From positions 108,802,287 to 108,866,286 of the forward strand of contig OX457024.1 in the NCBI GenBank assembly GCA_949752745.1: DNA of 64,000 nucleotides. Reading direction: 5' to 3'. A model generated the notes under the pieces. The model saw only the letters and a program-made list of their open reading frames with translations, was not told the origin of the DNA and did not search any database. The position numbers and the translations under genes were made by a program. Of this stretch, positions 40,451 through 51,740 are shown piece by piece; the first letter of the stretch is position 1, and every line of letters starts with the position of its first letter. This DNA is from Protula sp. h YS-2021. Lineage: Eukaryota > Annelida > Polychaeta > Sabellida > Serpulidae.

Positions 40451-41700
40451 TTTCTGCAAAAATGGCTTCCCTCGTGTTATGAGTCACGTGACAATCATAC
40501 GCGGATACGTGCAAATTGCCAGTATTCACATTATCTTTAAAGAAACAACCCGCTAAACATCAGAACGTTTTTTTTTTTTGGTTGTGAAAAGGTTATAACA
40601 TTTTTCTAACCCAAAACTAACCTTTTTTGGTTGCAAAAAACGTTATTTTGAGCAATTAAATAAAAACATTCTTTTACAAACCAAAAACAAACCTATCTGG
40701 TTGTAAAAACGTTACATTCACCAACCAAATAAAAACGTTTTTTCACAAACAAAAAAACAAACGTTTTTGCATTAGAACGTTATTAAAATCTATGTTTAAA
40801 TAACAAAAACAAACCAAAACCAAACCAAAAACAAACGTATTCTATTAGAACGTTATTGATATCAATTTTTAAAACAGGCATATAGTGGAACGTCATGGAA
40901 ATTTAAAAGGTATTTTAATACTATTTTAAATTAATTTTAGATATCAATAATTTATTAGCAATAATAAAGAAATCCAATGTCATATATTGTAACATCAAGG
41001 AATTTTATAGGTATTTTAATACTTTTGCAAAGTTATTTTAGATATCAATAATTTATTTGCAATTAATATACAGGAATATTATGTATGTGAATGTTGTGTA
41101 TATGTGTAGCCAGTGACTTCCGGTTGTAAGTAAAGACATGGCGGCAACCTGGCGTCTGTTTAGTTTCAATTAGTGTTTCAACATTGCCACCTTAGGCATA
41201 TAACAAATGGCGACGAGCAAATCGTGTTGCGTCGGACCGAAGAGGCTATGAGGATCTGGTGGAGAAGAAAGACGCAGAGGAAAGTACCGAAGATAACGGA
41301 AAAGTGAGTGTTTGCTGAAGTGACTTCTGAATGATGGCATCACTGATCGGACGATTGGAGTCCTTCGACGAAACTGCTGGTGACTGGGAGCTGTACAAGG
41401 AGAGGTTAGAGCAGTATTTCATTGCCAACGACGTAGCCAACGACAAAAAAAGGTGCTGTAACTCTTAGTCTGATTGGCGGAAAGACTTATTCCTTGCTAC
41501 ATAGCCTGTGTTCATCTAACAAGCCATCTACAAAGACATTCGAGCAAATTGGTGAGTTGCTGCATAACATTTCAGTCCAAAGCCCAACGTGATAGCAGAG
41601 AGATACCGGTTCTACAAGCGTCAGCAACAGACGGGTGAGTCGGTGACAGATTACGTGGGTTGTCTCCAAAAGCTGAGTGAGCATTGTGAGTTCGGTGAGC
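40450..41700. repeat. Left copy of a 1,251-bp direct repeat flanking the young Ty3/gypsy element
   Basis: Matches 55742-56992 at a constant offset of 15,292 bp, with no difference that I could see. It holds ~640 bp of genomic flank, the 114-bp LTR (41092-41205) of the old element, its primer-site region and the start of its gag. Confidence 0.93.
41087..41699 (+). pseudogene. 5' fragment of the old Ty3/gypsy element (target site, LTR, gag start)
   Basis: Target duplication GTGAA 41087-41091, LTR 41092-41205 (TGTTGTGTAT...CATATAACA). Gag starts near 41333 (MASLIGRLESFDET, WELYKERLEQYF), with a frameshift after an A-run near 41450. It is cut at 41700 by the LTR of the young element. Confidence 0.85.
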
Positions 41701-41960
41701 ATTTTATCTTGAAAACGATTTTGGCCTCTTTTTGGTTTCACCCCGTTGACCCGTATAAAACCCCGTGCCCTTCCTGGGGGCTCTCTCTCTCACCTCCTGA
41801 CCGCAAGCAGCAACAGCAACAGCATAGTTAAGACGAGCACGGCAAAGCCCCGGGGTAGAGCCAGAGTGAGAAGTTGCACGCGGCATTATGTAAGTTTATT
41901 TAAGTACTGTATTCTATAATATTTCCTATTGTCTTCTGCATTCCTGGTTGTAGAACGACA
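41700..41960 (+). repeat. 5' LTR of the young element, 5'-truncated
   Basis: Aligned base for base with 55478-55738. It has a TATA-like CCGTATAAAACC near 41752 and ends GAACGACA. An AATAAA motif (41960-41965) forms across the LTR/leader border. Confidence 0.9.
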
Positions 41961-44251
41961 ATAAATGGTACCAGAAGTGTTTTTGGGTATCGAATCTCAC
42001 GGGAAAAAATAATTAAAAAGTGAAAGAGGACATTCAAAGTCACCTTGACTGTCATTGAAGACAGGGTACTCGATAATTATTTCTACGCGTGCATTTATGC
42101 GCATGATCCTTCTGCGCGAATAGCCGGAAAAGAAGGTGAAGGCCATATTTGTTTTTATTGTTCGAAATTGAAAGAATAGTTAATTTTTTTTAAATTTTGG
42201 CCTTGTAACTGAATATATTCTTTAAAAACCATAAGTTTCGAATAAAGGATAAAAGTTTTAGTAAAACTGTAATAACCGTTTTTATACGAAGGTAAGCTGA
42301 AAAGCTGTTCCATAACGGGAGGTTAACACACGTGGTAAAAAATTAACCGTATTCTCGTTATACTTCATTTTCGTAGAAAATGACACTAAGTACGGAATAA
42401 AGCACTAATTTCTGCGTCCATAGATATATACTTTTATATAGTTCCTGTGCGAAAGGTATTAGAATTTAACAATTTTCCGCGAAATCTCGTAGTTTCGTAA
42501 CACCAGCCTGAGTCTTCGAACTTCGTACTAAGAATCTACGGGAGTCGCAGTACGAATATGAGTTGCAGTTCTATTTTGATATATCGCTCCACGTAATCCT
42601 TTGTGAAATTGCCGCAATTTTTGCGTATTTATCGTATACTTGGTCGGTTATTTTCGAAAAGCAAATCATTTTTTTATTTGGGCGCGGAAATAGTATAAAG
42701 GAATAGGTAACACAGCTCCAAGTAGCTCTCATTAATACGCAAAACCACATTTCAAATTTAGCATCAGTTTTTATTTCTGTTTCATATATAAAAAATATAT
42801 ACGTATAAATTTATTATTTTTTACTATACAGTAATGATTCCAAGTACCTCTTCGCCAGATTCGACTCTCTTAAACTAAAGTCTGAAACATTATACATCCT
42901 ATCTAAAGTTACGATTATATTTCGGTGAAGCAATTCATTTTATGTAATATATGTATGAGATTCGATTCCCAAGGTTACCAACAATATCGTACTAACAACA
43001 TAAACTAATATTTCCATATCCCGTCGTCCAAGGGGCCCGCCGAATCTGAATGAATGTGACGGAATAATGATTGTGTGTTTCTTATTTTATTTTTATCGTG
43101 CTTCATAGATTTATACTGTGTGGAAATCAATTTCATTATTTCTATATATTTAGCTGCTATACCACAGCGTAATTTCTGAATATTATTCGCTATTTGCTTC
43201 ATTTATTTAGCTGTTATACCACAGCGAATTTCATTTTCCTTTGATTCTATTTATGCTTGATTTGATTTCATTCTTTCACTATATTTAGCTGTTTTACTAC
43301 AGCGTAATTTCTAAATTTTCTATTTGTTATTTCCTTCATTTATTTAGCTGTTATACCACAGCAAATTTGATTTCTCCTTTGATTCTATTTATGTTAAATT
43401 TGATTTCTTTATTTCAATATATTTAGCTGTTTTACCACAGCGTAATTTCTAAATTTAGTGATTACTACTTGCTTTATTTCATTATCTGTTAAACCACACG
43501 GAATTTGATTTCTTCCAAAGCATATAGGCTTTCAAAAAAAAAAAAAAAAAAGGGGAGAGGAAAACTCTCCATGATTTCTTTTCGTTCCTTTGTCTAATAC
43601 TTATACTAATCCTCTTATTGTTGGTAATCTAAGTTTATATTCAAAGAAATTTGAATAGACGCTTAAAACACTGTAACAGTCATTAGTTAATGCTGATAGT
43701 AGCATGAACTAAGCATTTTTCTCCCTAGCAATAGGATTCCTTGTTGCTTCATGAAAATCAGCATTGTGTAGTTCTAGAAATAAACAGTATATATATTTCT
43801 CTTTCCTTATAAACAGAATTTAGTACTGTCTCATGGAAATAGACAGTTTAAGTACTGTGTAGTTATAGAAATAAACAATATATATCTATTCTCCTCTTGT
43901 AAATATTATATTTTCCTTTCCTTTTCCTAGAAATAGAATTTAGTACTGCCTCGTGAAAATAGGCAGTTTAGAGTTCTAGAAATAAACAAGTATAAGTATA
44001 TATTCTTGAAATTCTATGTGTTTCGTGGTGCCTACAAACACTGCTTTTATCCTAGCAATAGATATTACCCTAGTGATAGGTTATTTCTTTTGTGCATGTG
44101 AATAGTGGGTATCATGTGTATGCCTAGAGGTATAGGTATTTCTTTTCCTTAGTTTTCTTCCTGTACGTGTTTGCACATAGCTGTAGAGTAGATTTAAGTA
44201 GATTTAAGATTAGATAAGGTAGTTAAGTTGAAAGGAGGTGTTTGTGGACAA
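41961..44251 (+). other. Long leader of the young element
   Basis: The primer-binding region TGGTACCAGAAGTG starts about 5 bp after the LTR; the tRNA is not identified. 43140-43500 repeats TATTTAGCTGTTATACCACA then GCG about six times. 43740-44000 repeats a module with TTCTAGAAATAAACA and TAGTACTGTCTCATGGAAAT. No long ORF. Confidence 0.75.
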
Positions 44252-47173
44252 ATGGAATCGGACTCTGAATACAACGGTTTTGTGTATAAACACAAAGACT
44301 TGGGGAGTACCCCTGAAACAGTTCCAATGTCTTTGGCAACAGGCGGAGACACGGGAACTAGTTTCAAACCAGATGGGTTAACATCCACACCTATATCACC
44401 TTCACTTGGTGAAATACAAAGACTCACTGAACATTTGGTAAGCCTGCGGGGTGCTTTGTCACCCTCACACCAACTTTCATCACCTATCGGAAACGATACG
44501 GTTTCCGACGGGCGACCACGACTTCAACAGTTATCAACTGATCAGCATAGATCAATTACAATGCAGTACACACCACCATTTAACCAGACCTCCACATTGC
44601 CGAATTCACCGGCAGGCACAATTCAAGTCAAACCTAGCATAACTCAAACCTGTTTCAGTGCAGAACTCAAAGCCAGGGGGGATAACCCAAATCCATCAAC
44701 ATGGTCAATTCCTGAGATTACAAAAAACATAGTTGACCTTCGGAGAGATGTTGAAATTACAAAAACTAGCTTTGAAAAGTTTGAAGACGATTATAGGAGA
44801 GGAGATCAGGTATGTTTAATACATTTTAGCAAAAAGATGAACAGATTTGGAGATAGGCTAACACAGGTCGAGTCAAATTGCAATAATGTACTGACCCAGA
44901 TGAACACCTTTAGCGATAAGGTCGTCTCGGATCTTGGTCATTTTCAGTCTCAAATAGACCAGACAAAAACTTTTGTGGCTACGGAAATCAAGAAGGTGGG
45001 GGAACATTTGGATGAAAAAATTGAACCCTTGCAAATTACAATAGCCAGTATGGAACAAACCCTAGCCAAGGTTGAACGGCTTTTGGAAGGCCAATCAGAA
45101 ATTCGTGCCATGGTGCACTTGAGTGACGAGTTGCAAAATCGTTACTTAAGTAGACACCAGGATCGAGCAGGACAACCTGAAATCTTTAGGCACCGAGATA
45201 CATCGTTGCTCCACAATGAACACAGTATCACTAATCCACTCGACACACCTCATGATTATCCAGTTCCTCCTCCGATCACACGAGTAGGGACACAGGATGT
45301 ACGAACTCATAACTCTGGAATTAGTCAGTCAGTTCTCAATGCAACGTTTCCCCAACCATTTTCCAATGATACCGCACCAACAGACACGACAAATCCTTTG
45401 TCTCATAACCAACCAAACACAACTTCCCTACATAAGCAGTGCAACAATAGAACGCCGTCAACTAGGCATATTGACAGTGTTCACATTCCAGCAAACACGA
45501 ATCAGATTGCTAGTGATGCATCGCCAACTAGTCATATTGGATGTGTGTCAGGCGCAAATGATGCTAGCAATAACTTAGAACAGGGTCATACAGTGACATC
45601 TAGTAATAGTGTCAATGCCCCTAAAGCGTCTGGCGACAACGCAGATGACAAAGATCAAAATACTGTTATTTCAGGGCAAACACAAGACGAAAATAAAACA
45701 GAAAAACCACAACAAAAATCAGACAAATCCCTTCCGAGCAAATATCAAATTTACCAACAATTTCAAAAACTTAACAAGTTCACTGGTTCTTCCGAAGACA
45801 ATAACTGGATAACATTTATCCATTACTTCGAGCGGTTGTGCCAGTGGAACAATTGCTCTGATGAAGACAAGGCACAGTATTTAGGGGACTGCCTCAGTAG
45901 CCATGCTGCTGATTACTTTGCTTCGCTACCCCTAGAGCAACAGACGAACTACGAAGTACTTAAAAATAACTTAGAAAAGCGCTTTTACAAGAAGGAGGAC
46001 CCAAGGTCAATCAGGAAAAAATTCTTGACTTTAAAACAGAAGTCAGGAGAAACTATTAATGAGTTTGCGGACAAAATTAGGAAGCTAGGTATGGAGGGGA
46101 TGGAAGGAATTAGTCAGGAAATGATGGATCAAATGGCAGCGGACGCCTTCTTAGATGGTGTACAGCATAAGGCGGTTGCCTGGACTGTAGCCAATCAAAT
46201 GCCTACTTCTTTAGAAGAGGCCGTGCGTCTTTTAGACGTAGCATTAACCAATCAAAAAACTATTCTGGGGGACAAAAGTGTTAGGCAGCCAGGACTAGAT
46301 TCTCCGAGCGTAAGGGTAGTCCGTAAAGATGACCACGAAACAATGAAGTTGGCTGATAAAACCCGAACGTCGCCTAGCAACGTGCAACGGTCAAGAATGG
46401 ATTCAAAACAACGTTCTCCGATGAGGGATAACAATTTCAAACGCACTGAGTACTCACCACGCTCCCCTTCTAGAAATGGAAGGGTTCAAGGAGAACGTAG
46501 CGTGTACTCACAACGTCATAGCAATAGACGTGATAAGGGCTTCCAAGGGCCCAGTGCATATTCACCGCGTTCCCCCTATCGGACTGACCATAATTACGAC
46601 GGATATTCCTCATACCGACATTCCCCTTACAGATATGAGCGTGAGTGGGAAGAACGTGATGTTTTTTCACGTTCTCCATACAGGAACGAAGGAGAACACT
46701 GGAATAAAAATGTGGGTTATTCCAGGTCCCCTCGTCAAAATTTTGAGAGGGATTCGCGGTCTCCTGAGACCTATAGATCTGTTTACCGATCACCCGATAG
46801 GAATTACAACCGTTCCCCCAGGTTTGAGAACGGCAGGGACTATGGACAAGTAGAGCGACCCGAATACAGGACATTAGGTAGTGCCCCTTCACAGAGGTAT
46901 AGCCGTAGGGAAGAAGGTCCTTACACAAGTGACAAGGACACTCGAAGCTCAATGACGTCTATTGATTCAAAGCTTGATAAGCTTTGCAAAATAATGACGC
47001 AAAGTCTTTCAAATATTGGGGCGAATGAAATCGAATGTATTCGCTGTGGCGGTAGAGGACATTTCGCCCGAGATTGTGCTACTCAGATTAGTCCTAGAGG
47101 ACGATTTAGTTCACCCCGTTCCAAACGCATAGCATTCACAGAACCGGTAAAAGAGAGAGGGTCGAACTCTTAG
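44252..47173 (+). CDS. gag: Gag of the young Ty3/gypsy element
   Basis: Structural protein forming the particle around element RNA; about 973 residues from the ATG at 44252 to TAG at 47171. Visible parts in order: a Ser/Thr/Pro-rich N terminus, a coiled-coil-like region (about 44730-45120), a Asn/Ser/Thr/Gln-rich stretch, a retrotransposon capsid domain (WITFIHYFERL, YEVLKNNLEKRFYKKEDPRS, INEFADKIRKLG), an Arg/Ser/Tyr-rich tract with many SPR/SPYR repeats (about 46370-46900), and a zinc knuckle CIRCGGRGHFARDC (CX2CX4HX4C). It is longer than typical Ty3 Gag. The pol frame overlaps its last ~64 bases in the minus-one frame. Confidence 0.93.
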   Translation: MESDSEYNGFVYKHKDLGSTPETVPMSLATGGDTGTSFKPDGLTSTPISPSLGEIQRLTEHLVSLRGALSPSHQLSSPIGNDTVSDGRPRLQQLSTDQHRSITMQYTPPFNQTSTLPNSPAGTIQVKPSITQTCFSAELKARGDNPNPSTWSIPEITKNIVDLRRDVEITKTSFEKFEDDYRRGDQVCLIHFSKKMNRFGDRLTQVESNCNNVLTQMNTFSDKVVSDLGHFQSQIDQTKTFVATEIKKVGEHLDEKIEPLQITIASMEQTLAKVERLLEGQSEIRAMVHLSDELQNRYLSRHQDRAGQPEIFRHRDTSLLHNEHSITNPLDTPHDYPVPPPITRVGTQDVRTHNSGISQSVLNATFPQPFSNDTAPTDTTNPLSHNQPNTTSLHKQCNNRTPSTRHIDSVHIPANTNQIASDASPTSHIGCVSGANDASNNLEQGHTVTSSNSVNAPKASGDNADDKDQNTVISGQTQDENKTEKPQQKSDKSLPSKYQIYQQFQKLNKFTGSSEDNNWITFIHYFERLCQWNNCSDEDKAQYLGDCLSSHAADYFASLPLEQQTNYEVLKNNLEKRFYKKEDPRSIRKKFLTLKQKSGETINEFADKIRKLGMEGMEGISQEMMDQMAADAFLDGVQHKAVAWTVANQMPTSLEEAVRLLDVALTNQKTILGDKSVRQPGLDSPSVRVVRKDDHETMKLADKTRTSPSNVQRSRMDSKQRSPMRDNNFKRTEYSPRSPSRNGRVQGERSVYSQRHSNRRDKGFQGPSAYSPRSPYRTDHNYDGYSSYRHSPYRYEREWEERDVFSRSPYRNEGEHWNKNVGYSRSPRQNFERDSRSPETYRSVYRSPDRNYNRSPRFENGRDYGQVERPEYRTLGSAPSQRYSRREEGPYTSDKDTRSSMTSIDSKLDKLCKIMTQSLSNIGANEIECIRCGGRGHFARDCATQISPRGRFSSPRSKRIAFTEPVKERGSNS

Positions 47174-50100
47174 GCCCTGTGGTGTCGACCCGGAAATCGA
47201 TAAGAAAGGGCCTAATTGACCTCGGCTCCAGAAGTGACGTTGATGTAAGAGGTTGTCCAAATTTGCAAGGTATATCAGAGTCACATTACGAGACTTTACG
47301 GTATGACACAGTGAGAGAAGTAACGTTACTGAAGTCCGAGCCTAACGATCTGACACCTGTAATTGACATCAGTCTAAATCATCAGCAGGTAAGGGCTGTT
47401 GTCGATAGCGCGGCACAAGTAACTGTAATGAGTGAGAAGCTCTACCATTCATTAGCTACACCACCAAAATTATTAGAAGCTATTCGATTGAAAGGTGCAG
47501 GCGAAAATCAATATTTTAGGGCCCATTTGGCAATGAGTATTCGTTTCAAAATTGGTTCGCAATTCTTCGCCCTTGACAGGATATATGTAGCCCCAATCAC
47601 GGACGATTTGATTCTGGGTATAGACTTCATGAACAAATACAAAATAACAATTGATTTAGGTAATAATGTTTTCAAGATTAAAAATGAAGAAATTCCAATT
47701 AAATTGATGAAGAATTCTACAGGGAAGGAAGTCCAGGTCAGCAGGGTTTTCCTGATAAAGAGGGTTAAGGTACCGGCTAATACCTCCATTATGGTCTTGG
47801 GTAGTACCACTCTTGCAGGAGAGGGGGACGTTGTCTTGGAAGGTACTACAAACCACAAAGGGTTATTGATGCCGAGAATTTTGACAAAGTCCGCGAATAA
47901 TATCCTGGGAGTTTTAACCAACCTCAGTGATAATCCCAAACTGCTGAAGAAAGGACATTTTTTGGGAGTAGCAATGCAGTCGGGAGAAATCCTGGAGTCT
48001 AGTGATCTGGCAGGATCGGACGTTCGGTTAAATGTGCCGGAGACTGAGAAATCGTCTGCCGGTTTGCTAGTGTTTGAGTCGGACATCGAGAGCTCATGTC
48101 CTGACTCTGCTATTCAAGTGGGTGATACTGAGAAATCGTGTCATGGGTTATTCACAGTAACCTCGGACATCGAGAGCTCATGTCCTGACTCTGCTATTCA
48201 AGTGGGTGATACTGAGAAATCGTGTCATGGGTTATCCACAGTAACCTCGGGCATCGAGAAATTGTGTCCTCAGTACTCTACACTGGCTGTGCAAGCCAGT
48301 GAAACCGAGACATCGTCCCGTAGGACTCATGGCTCTGAAGTTTTGACATGCAGGCGTGAACCTGCGGAAGCCCCCCCAGGGGTACCTGTTATTCGGAGAA
48401 CAGGGGGTGATGCGTCCACTGATCCTCGAACGCTTACCCTAGACGAGTGGAAGCGAACACTTCCAAGTCATGTACAGGAGTTATTTATGACTTCCAGTCA
48501 GGATTTAAACATTGGACAGTGCGTGGAACTTGCAAAATTCCTCAAAGAATTCCAATCAGTGTTTGCTAGGGATGATGACGACTTGGGGTTTTTCTCAGGG
48601 GTTACTCACCGAATCGATACGGGAAATGCGACTCCAATACGACAACAAATGCGCCGAACACCTTTGGGTTTTCAGGAGGAAGAGGAGAAGCATTTGAATA
48701 AGATGCTAGATATGGGAGTCATTCGTGAATCGAATTCTGAGTGGGCTAGTCCCCCGGTGCTGGTTCGGAAGAAGGACGGGTCGGTGCGATGGTGCATCGA
48801 CTATCGGAAACTTAACAACGTAACTGTAAAGGATGCTTTTCCTTTGCCTAGAATCCAAGAATGTTTGGACTCCCTAAGCGGAAACGCATTTATGAGTTCC
48901 ATAGACCTCCAATCGGGATACTGGCAGTTGGGTGTTCATCCAGACGATATTCACAAAACTGCGTTCATCACCAAATACGGGTTGTATGAACATGTTAGAC
49001 TTCCGTTTGGTTTATGTAATGCACCCGCGACCTTCTCTAGGGCCATGCAGTTAGTCCTTAGAGGACTAACGTGGAATGTAGTTCTTGCTTATTTAGATGA
49101 TATCGTGATTCTAGGAAAGTCTTTCGATGAGCATATCGACAATCTACGCGAAGTCTTTACACGATTCAAGACTTTTGATTTGAAGCTGAAACCCAGAAAA
49201 TGTGCCCTATTTAAAACGGAGATCGAATTCTTAGGCAGAATAGTGAACAGGAAGGGAATCACGGTCCACCCAAATCATATTGAAAAGGTTAGGGATTGGC
49301 CTGAGCCGAAGACGGTCAATGAAGTCGAAAAATTCTTAGGATTTGTAAATTATCACAGAGATTTCCTGAAAAATTTGGCAGAAGTTTCATCAAGTTTGTA
49401 TGAATTGACGAAAAAGAATGTGGAATTTATATGGACAGACAGACATCAGGAATCCTTTGATACTCTGAAAGAGATGCTGATAAACGCGCCAACTTTAGGG
49501 TTTCCGGACCAGACTTCCAAATTTATTTTAGATACCGATGCATCGTTGACCTCTATTGGCGGTCAACTCAGTCAAATAAAGCCCGATGGATCGGAAGTCG
49601 TCATCAGTTACGGTTCGTTGGTACTCAATCCAGCCCAAAGAAATTACTGTGCAACCAGACGCGAGTTGCTGGCGGTTGTACGATTTACTAGACAATTTAG
49701 GCATTATCTTTTAGGGCGTTCTTTTTATGTTCGGACCGATCACAATTCATTGACCTGGCTAACAAGATTTAAAAATATTCAGGGTATTTTGGCGCGGTGG
49801 CTTGAAGAGTTAAGCCAGTATGATATGGTCATATTACATCGTGCTGGCGTTAAACATGTGAATGCCGATGCTCTTTCACGCATACCCGATGAATTGCGAT
49901 TTTGTAACTGCTATGAAGCCGGAAAGGATCTTAGTAGTTTGCCTTGTGCTAAGAATGGGATCCCGTGCAAATTTTGCCAAAGAGCCCATGTCGAATGGGC
50001 CCGATTTGAGGAAGACGTTGACGATGTTATCCCTCTGGCCGCGAAAGCACCAGGGAATGCATCTTTAATGCTGAGACAAATAGTTCCTGATGAAACTGGA

Positions 50101-51678
50101 AACATTTCGTCAGAACATTGGCTCCCTGGATATTCAGCAGCGGAATTAGCCGAGTTGCAAAGACATGACCCAGTAGTTGGCACTTTGCTGAAATGGATGG
50201 ACAAACAAACAATAGACGAGGATGAGTTTGCCTTAGCAAGTCCGGGAGTTAAGAAATTTTGGCAATGCAACTCCCAGTTGGTGATTCGAAACGGTTTATT
50301 GTACTATCAATGGGATCAAGATCCGCATCCACCGAAATATCTGTTTATGGTTCCAGAAAGTATTGTCAGCGAAATTCTTGGATTTTGCCATGACAATACT
50401 CTGGCTGGTCATTTAGGTTTTGATAAAACTTTACACAAAATTAAGCAATCCTTTATTTGGTACCACATGGCGACAGATTGTAAAGATTATGTCAAATCCT
50501 GTGGTGTTTGCAACAAACAGAAAAAATCTACCGTTAAACCCAAAGCCGAAATGCAGAGCTACCACGTATCAGCCCCAATGGAGAGGATTCACATCGATGT
50601 GTTGGGCCCTTTCGTCCCAAGCAAACGTGGCAACCTTTACATTCTAATGATGGTTGACCAGTTTACAAAGTGGATTGAATGTTACCCTATCCCAGATCAA
50701 TCAGCCGAAACAGTGGCGAAAACCACAGTTGATGGATTCATTTCTAGGTTCGGGTGTCCTCTGCAAATATTTACAGATCAGGGTAAAGCTTTTGATGGAA
50801 AGCTTTTCCGCGCAGTTTGTGACCTCCTGCAAATCTCCAAATTGAGAACCACTCCATATCATCCTGCCTCAAACGGGCAGGTGGAACGATACAATAGAAC
50901 AATATTGCAGATGATTCGATGTTTCTTGAATGAGAAACAAAATACTTGGGATGATCATTTGCAACAGCTTGCGGGAGCCATTAGAGCTTCTCCTAACCGA
51001 CAAACTGGGTTCACACCCAATATGTTAATGTTGGGTAGGGAAGTCTGGCAACCCGTTGACCTTTATTTTCAAGGTTGGGTCAAATCGGATTTAAGCGAGC
51101 CGGAGTATGTCAAGACGTTGCGGAGAGAGATGCTTAAGGCACAAGAAACTGCCAGAACCACTTTGAAAATGACCCAGAGGAGACAGAAGAAAGATTACGA
51201 CTTAAAATTACACCAGACTAAATTTTCTGTGGGTGACACAGTGTACAGACTAAATAACGTATCGAAAGTTGGTCAAAGCAATAAATTGAAAGCTCCTTGG
51301 AGCGGCCCTTTCCTAGTAGTCGAGATTTTGTCGCCAGCATTGATAAAAATTAAGGACAGAAAGAGGGAATTGGTAATACATCACAATAATGTGAAGTTAT
51401 GCCAAGATAGAGCTCTACCCTTATGGCTTAGAAAGCTTCGGCATAGCCTATTTGCGCAGGGAACTGGGGAAGAAATCGATAGGGACAATGATGAGGGATC
51501 CGGGAGTGACAGTTATGATTTGGACCTCCTCTTTAACGGTAGTAATGACAGACCGGAAATGCAGCAATTAGAAAATTCACAATGTGCCGTTATTCCAGAC
51601 ATAAGTATCCCTGAACGAAAAACACGTACAGGAAGGGCAACTAAGAAACCTAAGTATCTAGATGAATTCACCAGTTGA
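47110..51678 (+). CDS. pol: Pol polyprotein of the young Ty3/gypsy element
   Basis: Open from 47110 (after TAG at 47107), with no ATG near the start. It overlaps gag in the minus-one frame, so a gag-pol frameshift is likely, although I see no textbook slippery heptamer. Numbering from codon 47179: protease D76-S-A; a linker with tandem ESSCPDSAIQVGDTEKSCHG repeats (48077-48265); reverse transcriptase with VRWCIDYRKLN, FGLCNAPATF and YLDD at 638-641; RNase H with DTDAS (D787); integrase with an HHCC zinc module (HDNTLAGH...CGVCNKQ) and D1140, D1200, E1236 (35 residues between the last two); a C-terminal domain with GPFLVVEI. All catalytic residues are present. Confidence 0.95.
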   Translation, partial: FTPFQTHSIHRTGKRERVELLGPVVSTRKSIRKGLIDLGSRSDVDVRGCPNLQGISESHYETLRYDTVREVTLLKSEPNDLTPVIDISLNHQQVRAVVDSAAQVTVMSEKLYHSLATPPKLLEAIRLKGAGENQYFRAHLAMSIRFKIGSQFFALDRIYVAPITDDLILGIDFMNKYKITIDLGNNVFKIKNEEIPIKLMKNSTGKEVQVSRVFLIKRVKVPANTSIMVLGSTTLAGEGDVVLEGTTNHKGLLMPRILTKSANNILGVLTNLSDNPKLLKKGHFLGVAMQSGEILESSDLAGSDVRLNVPETEKSSAGLLVFESDIESSCPDSAIQVGDTEKSCHGLFTVTSDIESSCPDSAIQVGDTEKSCHGLSTVTSGIEKLCPQYSTLAVQASETETSSRRTHGSEVLTCRREPAEAPPGVPVIRRTGGDASTDPRTLTLDEWKRTLPSHVQELFMTSSQDLNIGQCVELAKFLKEFQSVFARDDDDLGFFSGVTHRIDTGNATPIRQQMRRTPLGFQEEEEKHLNKMLDMGVIRESNSEWASPPVLVRKKDGSVRWCIDYRKLNNVTVKDAFPLPRIQECLDSLSGNAFMSSIDLQSGYWQLGVHPDDIHKTAFITKYGLYEHVRLPFGLCNAPATFSRAMQLVLRGLTWNVVLAYLDDIVILGKSFDEHIDNLREVFTRFKTFDLKLKPRKCALFKTEIEFLGRIVNRKGITVHPNHIEKVRDWPEPKTVNEVEKFLGFVNYHRDFLKNLAEVSSSLYELTKKNVEFIWTDRHQESFDTLKEMLINAPTLGFPDQTSKFILDTDASLTSIGGQLSQIKPDGSEVVISYGSLVLNPAQRNYCATRRELLAVVRFTRQFRHYLLGRSFYVRTDHNSLTWLTRFKNIQGILARWLEELSQYDMVILHRAGVKHVNADALSRIPDELRFCNCYEAGKDLSSLPCAKNGIPCKFCQRAHVEWARFEEDVDDVIPLAAKAPGNASLMLRQIVPDETGNISSEHWLPGYSAAELAELQRHDPVVGTLLKWMDKQTIDEDEFALASPGVKKFWQCNSQLVIRNGLLYYQWDQDPHPPKYLFMVPESIVSEILGFCHDNTLAGHLGFDKTLHKIKQSFIWYHMATDCKDYVKSCGVCNKQKKSTVKPKAEMQSYHVSAPMERIHIDVLGPFVPSKRGNLYILMMVDQFTKWIECYPIPDQSAETVAKTTVDGFISRFGCPLQIFTDQGKAFDGKLFRAVCDLLQISKLRTTPYHPASNGQVERYNRTILQMIRCFLNEKQNTWDDHLQQLAGAIRASPNRQTGFTPNMLMLGREVWQPVDLYFQGWVKSDLSEPEYVKTLRREMLKAQETARTTLKMTQRRQKKDYDLKLHQTKFSVGDTVYRLNNVSKVGQSNKLKAPWSGPFLVVEILSPALIKIKDRKRELVIHHNNVKLCQDRALPLWLRKLRHSLFAQGTGEEIDRDNDEGSGSDSYDLDLLFNGSNDRPEMQQLENSQCAVIPDISIPERKTRTGRATKKPKYLDEFTS

Positions 51679-51727
51679 AGACGAGATAACCTAGGGAGTA
51701 GTTAAGTTGTTTAGTGTACTTAAGGAA

Positions 51728-51740
51728 TTTACTTTTCAGG
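51728..51740 (+). promoter_or_regulatory. Candidate 3' splice site before the third ORF
   Basis: A pyrimidine-rich TTTACTTTTCAG|G sits 61 bp after the pol stop. Reading frame requires two bases of a codon from the upstream exon. Good donors inside gag at 44437 (TTG|GTAAGC) and 44810 (CAG|GTATGT) are phase 0 and would not fit, so the donor is unknown. Confidence 0.55.

Noticed and set aside
44228..44251. Gag start at a TTG codon
   Set aside because: An ATG eight codons downstream (44252) is the natural start.
47102..47173. Canonical minus-one slippery heptamer in the gag-pol overlap
   Set aside because: No X-XXY-YYZ sequence with the right phase was found; the frameshift is inferred only from frame overlap.
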